Source: Kiloniellales bacterium
GTDB taxonomy: Bacteria > Pseudomonadota > Alphaproteobacteria > Kiloniellales > JAKSBE01
Length of the DNA stretch: 64,000 bases
Reading direction: 5' to 3'
Assembly (NCBI GenBank): GCA_030066685.1
Contig: JASJBF010000001.1
Span: 369,465-433,464 of the forward strand
Position 1 is the stretch's first letter; each line of letters begins with the position of its first letter. A program made the position numbers and the translations under genes. The notes beneath the pieces are model-generated. The model was not told the DNA's origin. It saw only the letters and a list, made by a program, of their open reading frames with translations, and did not search any database. Shown piece after piece: positions 25,086 through 34,264 of this stretch.

Positions 25086-25739
25086 ATGCGGCTGGACATC
25101 TTTTCCGACCCGATCTGCCCCTGGTGCTTCATCGGCAAGCGCCGCCTCGAGCGGGCCCTCGCCGCCCGGCCGGACCTCAAGATCGAGGTCCATTGGCGGG
25201 CCTTCCAGCTCAATCCCGAGATGCCGGCCGAGGGCATGGACCGCCAGATTTACCTGGAACTCAAGTTCGGCGGTCCCGCCGCGGCCCAGCGGATCTACGA
25301 CACCATCGCCGAGGCCGGCGCCGGCGAGAAGATCCCCTTCGACTTCGGCGCCATCCGGCGCACCCCCAACACCGTGAACGCCCACCGCCTGATCCGCCGC
25401 GCCGGCTCCGAGGGCAAGCAGGACGCGGTGGTCGAGGCCTTGTTCGCCCGCTATTTCCTCGCGGGAGAGGACATCGGCGATTCGGCGGCCCTGATCGAGG
25501 TGGCCGAGGCGGCCGGCCTCGCCTCGGCGGGCCTGGAGGCCTTCCTGGCCGGCAGCGAGGAAAGCGAGGCCGTGCGCGACGAGGACTCCCTGGCCCGCCG
25601 CACCGGGATCCAGGGCGTGCCCACCTTCATCTTCGCCAACCGCTATGCGCTTTCGGGCGCCCACGAGCCGGAGGTCCTGTTGCAGATGTTCGAGCTCGCC
25701 GAGCAGGACGGCGCTATCGAGGTCGCCGCCGGTCCCTGA
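25086..25739 (+). CDS. DsbA-family (FrnE-like) oxidoreductase
   Basis: 217 residues from ATG 25086 with GGAGGA upstream. A thioredoxin fold with active site SDPICPWCFIGKRRLERALA (CPWC at about residues 11-14), a helical insertion, and the cis-proline stretch GIQGVPTFIFANRYALSGA. There is no signal peptide, so it acts in the cytoplasm, as FrnE-type proteins do. It is divergent from the acyl-CoA operon, with the shared 118-base gap likely holding both promoters. Confidence 0.93.
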   Translation: MRLDIFSDPICPWCFIGKRRLERALAARPDLKIEVHWRAFQLNPEMPAEGMDRQIYLELKFGGPAAAQRIYDTIAEAGAGEKIPFDFGAIRRTPNTVNAHRLIRRAGSEGKQDAVVEALFARYFLAGEDIGDSAALIEVAEAAGLASAGLEAFLAGSEESEAVRDEDSLARRTGIQGVPTFIFANRYALSGAHEPEVLLQMFELAEQDGAIEVAAGP

Positions 25740-25972
25740 AGCGCCGGCCCTGCCGGTCCACCCTGGGCTTGGTTAAGACTGCGAGCGGTGCTAAGAGAGG
25801 CTTGCCGACGGACCGGAACGACGTCGAACGGCGCGGTAGAGCTGCGCATTCCGGTTCCTAGTGCCGTCGCAGGATCGACTCGGGCCCCCGCCGGACATGC
25901 AGGGCTCTCATACAATGACGTCTCAGGTGGCCGCTGCAAGCCCGGACGGGGAGCGCAGGCGGCCCGACCTCA

Positions 25973-26899
25973 GTGTTTTCGATAGGCCAGGCAAAGCCGG
26001 GGGTGCAATTGAAAGCTGCAAGTCGGATTGAGCAGGACCAGAAGCAACCGCTTTCGAGTCCGCCGCCAAAGCCGGAGGACGGTCCGCAGACCCAGGCCCC
26101 GTTCAAGGCGGGCAGGTCGCCCGATCTATCGACCAGAGCGCGGAAGATCCTCAGGCGCTTGGCGAATATTGCCCGCTTCGGCGTCGGTGAAGGCGGGCGG
26201 GCGCGCAAGCGGGCGGCAAAGGTCGCCGCTCGAGAAGCCGCCTTCGATACCGAGACCTGGCAGCACCAGTCGGACCTGGCGCAACGCAGCTATGCGTCCT
26301 ACGCCGAGTATCTGGAACATCAGTCTAGCAAGCTGAGCCAGGTCGAGCACAGGCTCCACGAGACCTACGAGGTCGACCTCGCCGAGTTCCGGCGCCGCTT
26401 TGCGGACTGCGAGCCTCTGCGCGAGGCGCGCAACGTGCTTTGCCTTGCCGCCCGGCTCGGCACCGAGGTCCGGGCCTTGCACGATCTCGGGTTTTTCGCG
26501 GTCGGCATCGACCTCAATCCCGGCAAAGACAACGACTGCGTCCTCAAGGGCGACTTCCACCATCTGGTGTTCCCCGATGGCACGGTCGACGCGGTCTATT
26601 GCAACTCCCTCGACCACGTCATGGACCTCGAAAAGCTTCTCGGCGAGATCGACCGGGTCCTGCGCAGCGGCGGCCTCTTCGTTGCCGACCTGCTTCAGGG
26701 CTTCGAAGAGGGATTCACGCCCGGCAGGTTCGAGTCCATGATCTGGCGGAATCGAGAGGAGTTCATTCAAGAGATAGCGCAACGCAGTGGCTTCGATGTC
26801 GTGGAGGTCAGGGATCTGGGACACCACCGGCGTGACAACTGGGCGCAAGTCGTCTTCCGTAAGGGCGGTCCGGAATGTACTTCACCTACGACCACCTGA
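25973..26899 (+). CDS. SAM-dependent methyltransferase-like protein
   Basis: 308 residues if GTG 25973 is the start; later starts are possible because the first 60 residues are low-complexity. The core (about 160-300) reads as a class I methyltransferase: NVLCLAARLGTEVRALHDLG, VGIDLNPGKDNDCVLKGDFH, FPDGTVDAVYCNSLDHVMDL and VLRSGGLFVADLLQG. It is the first gene of the glycan island and overlaps the next gene by 25 bases, which indicates coupling. A role modifying a sugar or its carrier is inferred from context only. Confidence 0.75.
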   Translation: MFSIGQAKPGVQLKAASRIEQDQKQPLSSPPPKPEDGPQTQAPFKAGRSPDLSTRARKILRRLANIARFGVGEGGRARKRAAKVAAREAAFDTETWQHQSDLAQRSYASYAEYLEHQSSKLSQVEHRLHETYEVDLAEFRRRFADCEPLREARNVLCLAARLGTEVRALHDLGFFAVGIDLNPGKDNDCVLKGDFHHLVFPDGTVDAVYCNSLDHVMDLEKLLGEIDRVLRSGGLFVADLLQGFEEGFTPGRFESMIWRNREEFIQEIAQRSGFDVVEVRDLGHHRRDNWAQVVFRKGGPECTSPTTT

Positions 26900-27630
26900 A
26901 GCTTCGCTACGAGCCATTTCCGATCGGACTCGCCAAACCGATTTTGGAGGAGTCCTTGTACCAGCAGCTGGTCGCCGCCTACCCGCCCGTCGAGCTGTTC
27001 AAGTACATACCCAAGATCGGGAAGAAGTACTCCCTGTCCGAGCGCTACCACGGCCGGCAATACAAGGAGTTTGTCCGCGCCTCTTCGGTCTGGCGCGACT
27101 TCCACGCCTGGATCAAGAGCCCGGACTTCATCCAGAGCGTCCTCGCTGCGCTGCGCCAGCGAAACGTCGATATCGGCTACAGCGAGCAGACAGGGTTCGG
27201 AAAGCAGGTGACGCGGGCGGTGAAGCGTCTGTCGAGCCTGAAGCTGCCGCAAGGTGAGCCGCGGCTGAACGCCCGCTTCGAATTCTCGATGCTGCCCGCC
27301 GACGGCGGCTCGGTCATTCCCCACACCGACGCGCCGAGCAAAATCGTCACCCTCGTGGTTTCGATGATACGCGGCGACGAATGGGACCCCGCCTTCGGCG
27401 GCGGCACCGACATCAATCGGCCGAAGGATGAGACACAGGTCTACAATCAGCTCAATCGCCAGGCGGATTTCGACGAGGTCGATGTGCTGGATTCCTTCGA
27501 TTTCACGCCCAATCAGGCGGTGATCTTCGTCAAGACCTTCAACTCCTGGCATTCCGTCCGGCCCATGACCGGCGCGGGCTCGGAGGCCATGCGCAAGACC
27601 CTTACGATCAACATCGAGGCCGAGTCCTGA
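26875..27630 (+). CDS. 2OG-Fe(II) oxygenase-like protein
   Basis: 251 residues from ATG 26875. A double-stranded beta-helix with iron ligands in SVIPHTDAPSKIVTLVVSMI (H-x-D) and NSWHSVRPM (distal histidine), and the 2-oxoglutarate arginine in MRKTLTINIE, as in prolyl-hydroxylase-like enzymes. A PaFGGGTDI loop lies between them. These enzymes hydroxylate or desaturate small molecules or side chains. Next to methyltransferases and glycosyltransferases, the target may be a sugar or peptide of the surface glycan. It overlaps the preceding methyltransferase gene. Confidence 0.82.
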   Translation: MYFTYDHLKLRYEPFPIGLAKPILEESLYQQLVAAYPPVELFKYIPKIGKKYSLSERYHGRQYKEFVRASSVWRDFHAWIKSPDFIQSVLAALRQRNVDIGYSEQTGFGKQVTRAVKRLSSLKLPQGEPRLNARFEFSMLPADGGSVIPHTDAPSKIVTLVVSMIRGDEWDPAFGGGTDINRPKDETQVYNQLNRQADFDEVDVLDSFDFTPNQAVIFVKTFNSWHSVRPMTGAGSEAMRKTLTINIEAES

Positions 27631-28001
27631 TCGCCGGCGACGCCCAGGAGCTGACTGGCGTACCAGCGGCTGGTGGCTAATGCATCCCATACACGAGACC
27701 GGGCCAAGGTATCCAAGGGACCGGCTCTACATCAAACTGAGGCGCTTCAGGGGCAAGGTCACCGCCAGTCAAAACTGCTGCATTTCAGATACTTGCACGA
27801 GTCGATGACTCGCTCTGAGATTGACTCCCCGTGCCAGGAAGAATAGACCATTGAGCCGCTGGCGGACGTGCCGCATCGATGGCGGGACCCGGTCGATACA
27901 CTCCCTCTCATCCGGCAGTATCGTGGCGTAGGCGCCGATTTCCCACGGGGTGGTAGTCATCTAGCCAAGGGCATCTCTCGCAGAACGCAAAGGGCGAAGG
28001 T
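27631..28001. other. 371-base gap without a supported gene
   Basis: No RNA gene or convincing frame is visible. A 63-codon minus-strand frame (27769-27960) lacks a ribosome site and any recognisable pattern. The gap should include the promoter for the ABC exporter. Confidence 0.4.
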
Positions 28002-29723
28002 TTGAGAACACTGTTCAGAATCTATTTCCAGGCCGATGGAGCCCGCCCGTGGACCGTTCTGGCCGCCCTCATTGCGGCAAGCTTTGTCGAGGGTGTGGGC
28101 TTCATGACCCTGGTACCGCTCTTGTCCGTTCTAACCTCGCAGGATGAAGCCGACCAATCTCAGGTGACAATAATTGCCAGAGACATCGCCGAGCGCTTCG
28201 ACATTACTTTCGAGGTCGGTCCGTTACTCCTTTTCTTCGCCGGCGCCATGGTCTTGAAATCAGTTTTTGTTTTCCTCGCCATGCGCCACGTCGGCCATAC
28301 CATCGCCGAGGTCGTGACCCGCTTGCGGCGTCGCATCATCGAGAACTTGCTGAAGGTGCGGTGGGGTTATCTGGTCCAGCACCCGGTAGGCCTTGTGACG
28401 CACCTGTTGAGCGGCGCGGCCAGCCAGTACGGTTCTGCCTATTCACACTGTGCAACATTCTTGGCAAACACGATCCAGACTGCAGTCTACCTCGTTGCCG
28501 GTTTCTTGGTGTCTTGGCAAATCTCAATCGGCGCCATTTTGGTGGCTGGCTTGATGTTGGTCAGCCTAAGCTTCCTAGTCAAAATCGCGAGGCGAGCCGG
28601 GTATCGCGAGATGCAGCGTATGTCTGAGTTGATGGTATTCCTCGTTGACGCCCTCAACAACATCAAGCCGCTGAAGTCGATGGCCAAGCAGGCCGCCTTC
28701 TCGAACCTTTTCGACAAGAAAATCGGCTCTGTTCGCAAAGCCATGAAACGTCAGGTATTTAGCAAGCAAGCGCTGAAGAATTTGAACGAGATATTTTTGT
28801 CCATTGCTCTTAGCGCTGGATTCTACTTTGCAATCACAGTGTGGAACGTAGAATTTATTGACTTGCTTGTTGTGGGTATTCTTCTCACCAAGAGCGTTCG
28901 AGGCGTTTCGAAGCTCCAGGACACCTACCAGAATGCCGCCATGGTTGAGGGGCCCTGTGAGAAGATCAACGCGTTCATCGAAGAGTCCGGCGCTGCCAAG
29001 GAACGCGAGCAAGGCAGCCTCACGGCAACTCTGGAGCAAGGATGCCGATTGGAGAGCGTCGTCTTTGGATACGGAGCAAAGACCATCCTTGACACGGTCT
29101 CCATTGAGATCCCTGCCGGGCAGATCACAGTCCTGACGGGGCCTTCCGGTGCCGGGAAAACGACAATCGCCGACTTGATCATCGGCCTTTACCCGCCCGA
29201 TGAAGGTCAAGTGACGCTCGACGGCGTGTCCTTGAGCGAGATAGAGCTGGAGACTTGGCGCCGCCAGATCGGTTACGTGCCCCAGGAACTGGTGCTTTTC
29301 AACGACAGCATCTATGCGAATGTCAGCCTCGGCGATCCGGGCATTGGAGAAGAGGAGGTACGGAGGGCGCTTGAGCAGTCCGGCGCTTGGGAATTCGTGA
29401 AAGACCTTCCCGATGGCATCATGTCGCTGGTAGGCGAGAAGGGGAGCAAGCTGTCGGGCGGACAGCGCCAGCGGATCGCCCTTGCCAGAGGACTCGCAGC
29501 CAAACCAAGACTGCTGATTCTGGACGAAGTCACGAGCGCGCTTGATCCGGCTACGGAGCAGGCTATTTGCGAGAACATCAAAGCCCTCGCGGGCGAGATG
29601 ACTGTACTTGCCATCACCCACCGGCCCGCGTTCATCGAGATTGCGGATCGAGTCTACCGAGTGAATGACGGAGTTGTCTTGGCGGGACCCGAGGCTGACG
29701 AAATGGCCCTGGCAGGCTGTTGA
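28002..29723 (+). CDS. ABC exporter, membrane and ATPase domains fused (glycolipid flippase-like)
   Basis: 573 residues from TTG 28002 (AAGG just before it). Six transmembrane helices lie in the first 320 residues, then an ATPase: Walker A GPSGAGKTTIADLIIGLYPP at about 380, signature KLSGGQRQRIALARGLA at about 484, Walker B RLLILDEVTSALDPATEQ at about 508 and the H-loop AITHRP. Length and layout match MsbA/PglK-type half exporters that work as homodimers. In a glycan island the likely cargo is a lipid-linked sugar chain flipped across the inner membrane. Base composition is AT-richer than the flanks. Confidence 0.88.
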   Translation: MRTLFRIYFQADGARPWTVLAALIAASFVEGVGFMTLVPLLSVLTSQDEADQSQVTIIARDIAERFDITFEVGPLLLFFAGAMVLKSVFVFLAMRHVGHTIAEVVTRLRRRIIENLLKVRWGYLVQHPVGLVTHLLSGAASQYGSAYSHCATFLANTIQTAVYLVAGFLVSWQISIGAILVAGLMLVSLSFLVKIARRAGYREMQRMSELMVFLVDALNNIKPLKSMAKQAAFSNLFDKKIGSVRKAMKRQVFSKQALKNLNEIFLSIALSAGFYFAITVWNVEFIDLLVVGILLTKSVRGVSKLQDTYQNAAMVEGPCEKINAFIEESGAAKEREQGSLTATLEQGCRLESVVFGYGAKTILDTVSIEIPAGQITVLTGPSGAGKTTIADLIIGLYPPDEGQVTLDGVSLSEIELETWRRQIGYVPQELVLFNDSIYANVSLGDPGIGEEEVRRALEQSGAWEFVKDLPDGIMSLVGEKGSKLSGGQRQRIALARGLAAKPRLLILDEVTSALDPATEQAICENIKALAGEMTVLAITHRPAFIEIADRVYRVNDGVVLAGPEADEMALAGC

Positions 29724-30060
29724 AAAGGTCGGCCGTGTCTTGGCGAGAGCTATTCGCAGTGCCGTGCCTGTGCGCCGGTTGAGGTCGCGCCGAAGACCTG
29801 TCGCCATGCCTCGAAGCGCGGAGACGGCATTGCGCTCGGAGATCGGCTGTGCGCGCCGTTATCTGGCCGCAAACGCGAGCGCTGTAGGCCAGCGCACTGC
29901 TCCAGGGCTCTGCCGCAGGTCGTTAGTGTCGAGCCGATGGCCTCTCCACCGTATTGAGCTAGCATATTGAAATTGCAGAAGAAACAATACGGCCTGTGGG
30001 ATGAGAACCCGGCCGTTGGCCGACTTGACAGCCACTGGCATCTTCAAGATAGTCCGCTGC
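29724..30060. other. 337-base gap without a supported gene
   Basis: No RNA gene or credible frame was found. The last part (about 29955-30000) is AT-rich and may hold the promoter for the glycosyltransferase. Confidence 0.4.
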
Positions 30061-31074
30061 ATGAGCACGTCCAAAAGAGTCGCGGTCTGCGCCTGTACCT
30101 TCCGGCGGCCCAAGGGTCTGCAGTCTCTGCTTGAGGGCTTGGCCGCGCAGACTTTCACTCGTTTGACCACTCCAGAGATCACGATCGTCATCGCTGACAA
30201 CGAGTGCAGCGACGTGGCCGAGAGGATCTGTTGCGAGTTTCGACAGTCGAGGGGCATTGATCTGATCTACGTGCGCGAGGCACGCCGCGGCATCCCCTTC
30301 GCGCGAAACGCGTTGCTGGAAAACATTCCCGATGATGCAACTTTCTTCGCCATGATCGACGACGACGAAGTGCCTGTCCCTGAATGGCTGGAAGAACTCC
30401 TCCTTGTTCAAGAAGAAACGGGCGCGGAGGTGGTTCGCGGCCCAGTTGTGCCCGAATTTCCAAAAGACACGCCGAATTGGATTGTCGCAGCCAACATCCA
30501 CGGCTGGCCAAATCTGCCGACATCAGGAGCCTTGCCCCATCTCCAGAATGGTCAGGAGGTTGAGGAAGGCGGTACCAACAATGTTCTCGTGAAGTGTGAA
30601 GCCGTGCGGCGCCTGGCTATGAAATTCGATATCCGGCTCGGGAACATGGGCGGTGAAGACTACATGTTCTTTGGGCAAATGTATGCGGCGGGATGTCGTA
30701 TCGTCTACGCAAAAAATGCGGTCGTTTACGCACCGGTCCAAGCGGCCAGAGCCTCTACTTCCTACGTGTTTCTCCGGCAGTATCAGGCGGCGCTTACCCA
30801 TACGGCTCAGAACAAAAGGAAGCCGCCGAACCAGACGCCGGTCCGCGTTTTTTTGAACAGGATCAAGAAGTCCTCTTTCGTTAATGGACTGAAGCATTTA
30901 TTTGCCGGGTTGGGAGCCTTGGTGTCGAGCTTTTTCAGGAAGAAACATCGGGATCGTGATTTTGCCTTGTTCATCCTGCGAACGGGATACGGCGTGGGTC
31001 TGCTGTCTCGGTTGCTGCAGGTCAAGTACGAAATATACAATAAGCCGGCCTACAATTCCGAAGTAAGATCATAG
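30061..31074 (+). CDS. family 2 glycosyltransferase
   Basis: 337 residues from ATG 30061, chosen over ATG 30001 because the GT-A fold begins here (KRVAVCACTFRRPKGLQSLL). The nucleotide-sugar motif is ITIVIADNECS and the metal motif FFAMIDDDEVPVPEWLEELL (D100-D102). EEGGTNNVLVKCEAVRRL and NMGGEDYMFFGQMYAAGCRI complete the acceptor region. The C-terminal 80 residues are basic with one hydrophobic stretch (GLKHLFAGLGALVSSFF), suggesting membrane association. It probably adds a sugar during assembly of a surface polymer. Confidence 0.88.
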   Translation: MSTSKRVAVCACTFRRPKGLQSLLEGLAAQTFTRLTTPEITIVIADNECSDVAERICCEFRQSRGIDLIYVREARRGIPFARNALLENIPDDATFFAMIDDDEVPVPEWLEELLLVQEETGAEVVRGPVVPEFPKDTPNWIVAANIHGWPNLPTSGALPHLQNGQEVEEGGTNNVLVKCEAVRRLAMKFDIRLGNMGGEDYMFFGQMYAAGCRIVYAKNAVVYAPVQAARASTSYVFLRQYQAALTHTAQNKRKPPNQTPVRVFLNRIKKSSFVNGLKHLFAGLGALVSSFFRKKHRDRDFALFILRTGYGVGLLSRLLQVKYEIYNKPAYNSEVRS

Positions 31075-31359
31075 GCAGGGTTTGGCGGTCGGGCAGCTCT
31101 GGCTCGCTCTTCAAAGACGGGGCGGAAAGGACGAAGAAATGGACAGCTGTTGCTCTGTCCCGGGCCCGCTGGCCGCACTTGAGCGGCAATCGCTTGATGG
31201 GTGACCTTTCGAAGAGCGGTGTCCTGCCCACCGGCCAACCGTTCAGGATGATCGATCAGTCCTTTACACCTTCCAACCTCCATTGCCACGGTTGCTTTAT
31301 CGATCTGGAGGCGCTGCCGCCCCGTCGCGGCCATGACATTCAATTCATCAAGGACGTTC

Positions 31360-32223
31360 ATGGGTATTAGTTATCACTCTGCGCGCTTTCTCCTAGATGC
31401 CAAGCGCAACGGTTGCGAAATCGGCCAAGTGCTTACAATCGGCCGTCAAGAAATGACCATTTCGCCGGCGGGTCTGCGCAAGCTTGCCTCTGAGTTCGGG
31501 CTCGACGATCCCCCCGAAGACCTGAATTACGACACCTACGCCGAGCGCTTTTTGCGGGAAATGCTGGGGGCAACGCAGCTGACCTGCCTGGATGCCTCTC
31601 GGTACGAAGGCGCTGACATCCAACACGATTTGAACAACCCCATTCCGGGTGACCTGGAGGCCAGTTTCGATACGGTGCTCGACGGCGGCACGCTGGAGCA
31701 CGTGTTCAATGTACCTATAGCTGTCGCCAATTATATGCGCCTAGTAAAGCCAAATGGTCAGATCTTTATTTTCACTCCGGCCAACAACTATTTCGGTCAT
31801 GGTTTCTACCAATTCAGCTCCGAATTTTTTTATCGCGTGTTCTCTGAGGAGAATGGCTACGCCGTTCGGCGCCTGTTGCTCAGTGAACATGATCCCAGCG
31901 TCCTGCGCACATCGGAAGCCGGTCGGCGCTACGAGGCTCCGGATCCGGCCGAGGTTGGCTCACGTACCGCCTTCATCAACGCGATGCCGGTCGAAATCAT
32001 GCTGCATGCGCAGCGAACGGCAATTCGATCGATCTTCAGCGAACACCCGAAGCAGAGCGACTATTCGGCGCGCTGGAAGACGAACGATAAAAAGGGGCTC
32101 AGAAAGCCAGTCGGAGCCCGCAAAGACTCTCCGCTAAAACTCCTTCGTCGCATGCTACGCCGGCGGATGAAGAGGAAAGCTCGCAGCTTACGCAACGCCA
32201 AGAACTTCCCCCCTGTCTCATAG
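31360..32223 (+). CDS. methyltransferase-domain protein of the glycan island
   Basis: 287 residues from ATG 31360 (ATG 31333 would add nine). The core reads as a class I methyltransferase: VLTIGRQEMTISPAGLRKLA, GADIQHDLNNPIPGDLEASF, DTVLDGGTLEHVFNVPIAVA and YMRLVKPNGQIFIFTPANNY. A histidine/aromatic stretch GHGFYQFSSEFFYRVFSEEN follows. The C-terminal 45 residues are very basic. A remote homologue is at 43605-44537. The target is unknown; the context suggests sugar or lipid-carrier modification. Confidence 0.65.
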   Translation: MGISYHSARFLLDAKRNGCEIGQVLTIGRQEMTISPAGLRKLASEFGLDDPPEDLNYDTYAERFLREMLGATQLTCLDASRYEGADIQHDLNNPIPGDLEASFDTVLDGGTLEHVFNVPIAVANYMRLVKPNGQIFIFTPANNYFGHGFYQFSSEFFYRVFSEENGYAVRRLLLSEHDPSVLRTSEAGRRYEAPDPAEVGSRTAFINAMPVEIMLHAQRTAIRSIFSEHPKQSDYSARWKTNDKKGLRKPVGARKDSPLKLLRRMLRRRMKRKARSLRNAKNFPPVS

Positions 32224-32565
32224 AGCCGGGATTAGGACAGCGGATGGCAAACCGCACACCAATTGGCGAACGCGAATTCCGACTCCAAACCTGCTTTGCG
32301 CAATCTGGTTTGACGGTCTGCAAGTCTTTGTTAAGCGCCGTCACCGATGCACTGCCGAAGAAAGAGAATGCGAAGATGAAGCCGATTGGCAAAGCCGCCC
32401 AAGACGCATCGCCAAGCGCGGCCACTGTGAGGCGATTTCAGTCTCTGTACAGTCGGGGACCATCCGCACAGGGACATTCCCCCGACCCATGCACCGTGTG
32501 AGCGGAAAACCTAGCAGGCGACGCGCAAACTCACCGAGTGCAACGGCGCGCGCGGTCAAGATTGA
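32224..32565. other. 342-base gap between convergent genes
   Basis: I see no supported gene or tRNA. An 85-codon plus frame (32244-32501) has no family pattern. Two convergent transcripts end in or beside this gap. Confidence 0.4.
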
Positions 32566-33489
32566 TCAAAAGCGCGAATTTGTGTTCACACGCAGCTTGC
32601 GAATCAACCTCTTTAGAGGCCTTTTTAGCAGCCTCTTAGCCGTAATTGGCCTTGGATATGCATGCCGAAAAACCCGGGGCATAGCGTGAACCTTTTCACC
32701 GAAAGTCAATTTCGATGCGCCGAGAACGCGGAAATGGCAGAACACAAACCAGGTGAAAAACCGCGTTCGCTCCCAGGCTGATCTTGGTGCATAGTTGGTT
32801 GTGGAAACCCTTGTAATACGCTGCGTGAAAAGCGCGTCATTGTTTCCAATAATTTCATCGTTCAGAATATACGATACCAAAACCATGGTATCGGACCCCC
32901 ATACGTATCCAAAATTGACAGCTAGCCGATACCGCTCCTTAAGGATATACGCGTCGAAAAGGCCGTAAAACCACGCAGGCTCTGTGTTCGACAAGAGCAA
33001 ATTTATTCGCTCCTGCCTTGAGCATTGACGCGTAACCGGAGGATGTTTCGTCTCGAGCAAAGTCCCTTCGGCACCGACCTTATCGATCTTTGGAATCGCC
33101 AACTTGCAGTCTGGGTTTTCGATAAGTACTTTGACCAAGGATTCCAGGTAGTTGCTTTCGATCCAATCATCGTAAGCATGCCACATGAAGTAACGAGAGT
33201 CGCATTTATCCAAGAGATATCGAAAATTCGCTAAAGGACCAATATTGAAAGCTTGACGATATAGGACGATGCGGTCGTCGCGCGCCGCCCATTTTTCAAG
33301 GATCTCCCAAGTGCCGTCGTCGGATGCATTGTCCGACACAATCAATGTGAAGTCTTCATAGGATTGGTCAATCACACCTTTGAGCGCTCGCTCCAGGTAG
33401 CGAGCGCCATTGAAGACCGGCATCCCAATCGTGACGGTAGGCCGGTGAACAGCGCCGGCGAGCCGGTCGTCTGATATGTGATCGCTCAT
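32566..33489 (-). CDS. family 2 glycosyltransferase
   Basis: 307 residues with the GT-A fold at the N-terminus: VTIGMPVFNGARYLERALKG, DFTLIVSDNASDDGTWEILE, then the metal-type motif RYFMWHAYDDWIESNYLESL. The C-terminal third is basic and aromatic (RTRFFTWFVFCHFRVLGA), suggesting a peripheral membrane protein. GC content is lower than in the rest of the window. It is the most downstream gene on this strand after the deoxysugar operon, separated from the CmcI-like gene by 43 bases, so it may be its terminal gene and transfer that sugar. Confidence 0.88.
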   Translation of the reverse strand: MSDHISDDRLAGAVHRPTVTIGMPVFNGARYLERALKGVIDQSYEDFTLIVSDNASDDGTWEILEKWAARDDRIVLYRQAFNIGPLANFRYLLDKCDSRYFMWHAYDDWIESNYLESLVKVLIENPDCKLAIPKIDKVGAEGTLLETKHPPVTRQCSRQERINLLLSNTEPAWFYGLFDAYILKERYRLAVNFGYVWGSDTMVLVSYILNDEIIGNNDALFTQRITRVSTTNYAPRSAWERTRFFTWFVFCHFRVLGASKLTFGEKVHAMPRVFRHAYPRPITAKRLLKRPLKRLIRKLRVNTNSRF

Positions 33490-33532
33490 GCGCGGAGGTA
33501 TCTAACCTTCGAAGCGGCGATCATTCACATGC

Positions 33533-34264
33533 CTACTCTATGCATTTGAGATATCCGTCCGGTGCTGCCGTTATCAACAGCTTGTCCTGAATTTCGCGAT
33601 CAATCTCGAAACGGTCGGTCGAGTCCAGGAAGGCGTGAACAGCCGTCATTGCGTTGTTGCCTTTGCCCCACGGTCGATTGGGGAAGAACTCGCCTGGCAT
33701 GTTTTCGATCAGAGTGTCGAAGACGATGAGATAGCTGCCTGCCGTAACCATCGGTGAATAAAGCCTGAGCTCCTCCAAGACGTGAGCGTGGGTGTGATTA
33801 GAATCCAAGATAACCAGGACTCTTTTCTTGTCGCCCACGATCTTGATTACCTCGGCAATGGTCGATTCATCGGTTGACGAACCCTCGATCATGACAATTC
33901 GTTTCGCGAGCGGATGCTGTTCCACGGCCCTTTTGTTTTCGCGACGAATATCGATATCGATCCCAACGACGACCCGCTCGCCGCCAAGGAGCTCGAGGAG
34001 AGAGGCGCTGAAGATGAGCGATCCGCCACGGGCAATACCCGTTTCAACGATAGCGTCGGGCTGCGCGCGCCAGATGATTTCCTGCAACGCGACTATATCC
34101 TGCGGATATTGGATGATGGGTAGGCCCAGCCACGTGAAATGATAGGAGTATTCGTAACTATAGCTTCGCGCAAACCACTCCTTGGTGGCCTCGGCCAGGC
34201 GCTCATCACCAGCCATATTGGCTATAAGCCTGCGGTTTCGGGCTTCGAAGGCTTCGTCTTTCAC
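33533..34264 (-). CDS. CmcI-family methyltransferase/hydroxylase-like protein
   Basis: 243 residues from GTG 34264, overlapping the reductase stop (GTGA). Family features are LGLPIIQYPQDIVALQEIIW, AIVETGIARGGSLIFSASLL, VVVGIDIDIRRENKRAVEQH and LDSNHTHAHVLEELRLYSPM. CmcI was named for cephalosporin hydroxylation, but homologues such as rhamnosyl O-methyltransferases methylate sugars. The operon context favours O-methylation of a deoxysugar. The SAM-binding glycine loop and metal-type aspartates look intact. Confidence 0.85.
   Translation of the reverse strand: MKDEAFEARNRRLIANMAGDERLAEATKEWFARSYSYEYSYHFTWLGLPIIQYPQDIVALQEIIWRAQPDAIVETGIARGGSLIFSASLLELLGGERVVVGIDIDIRRENKRAVEQHPLAKRIVMIEGSSTDESTIAEVIKIVGDKKRVLVILDSNHTHAHVLEELRLYSPMVTAGSYLIVFDTLIENMPGEFFPNRPWGKGNNAMTAVHAFLDSTDRFEIDREIQDKLLITAAPDGYLKCIE

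Noticed and set aside
27769..27960. 63-codon minus-strand frame in the gap before the ABC exporter
   Set aside because: No ribosome site, no recognisable pattern and no operon context.
32244..32501. 85-codon plus-strand frame between convergent genes
   Set aside because: No family resemblance and composition like non-coding DNA.
32606..32625. CCTCTTTAGAGG followed by a T-run, resembling a terminator on the plus strand
   Set aside because: It lies inside the coding end of the convergent glycosyltransferase, in a repetitive Lys/Arg/Leu stretch, so the palindrome may be chance.
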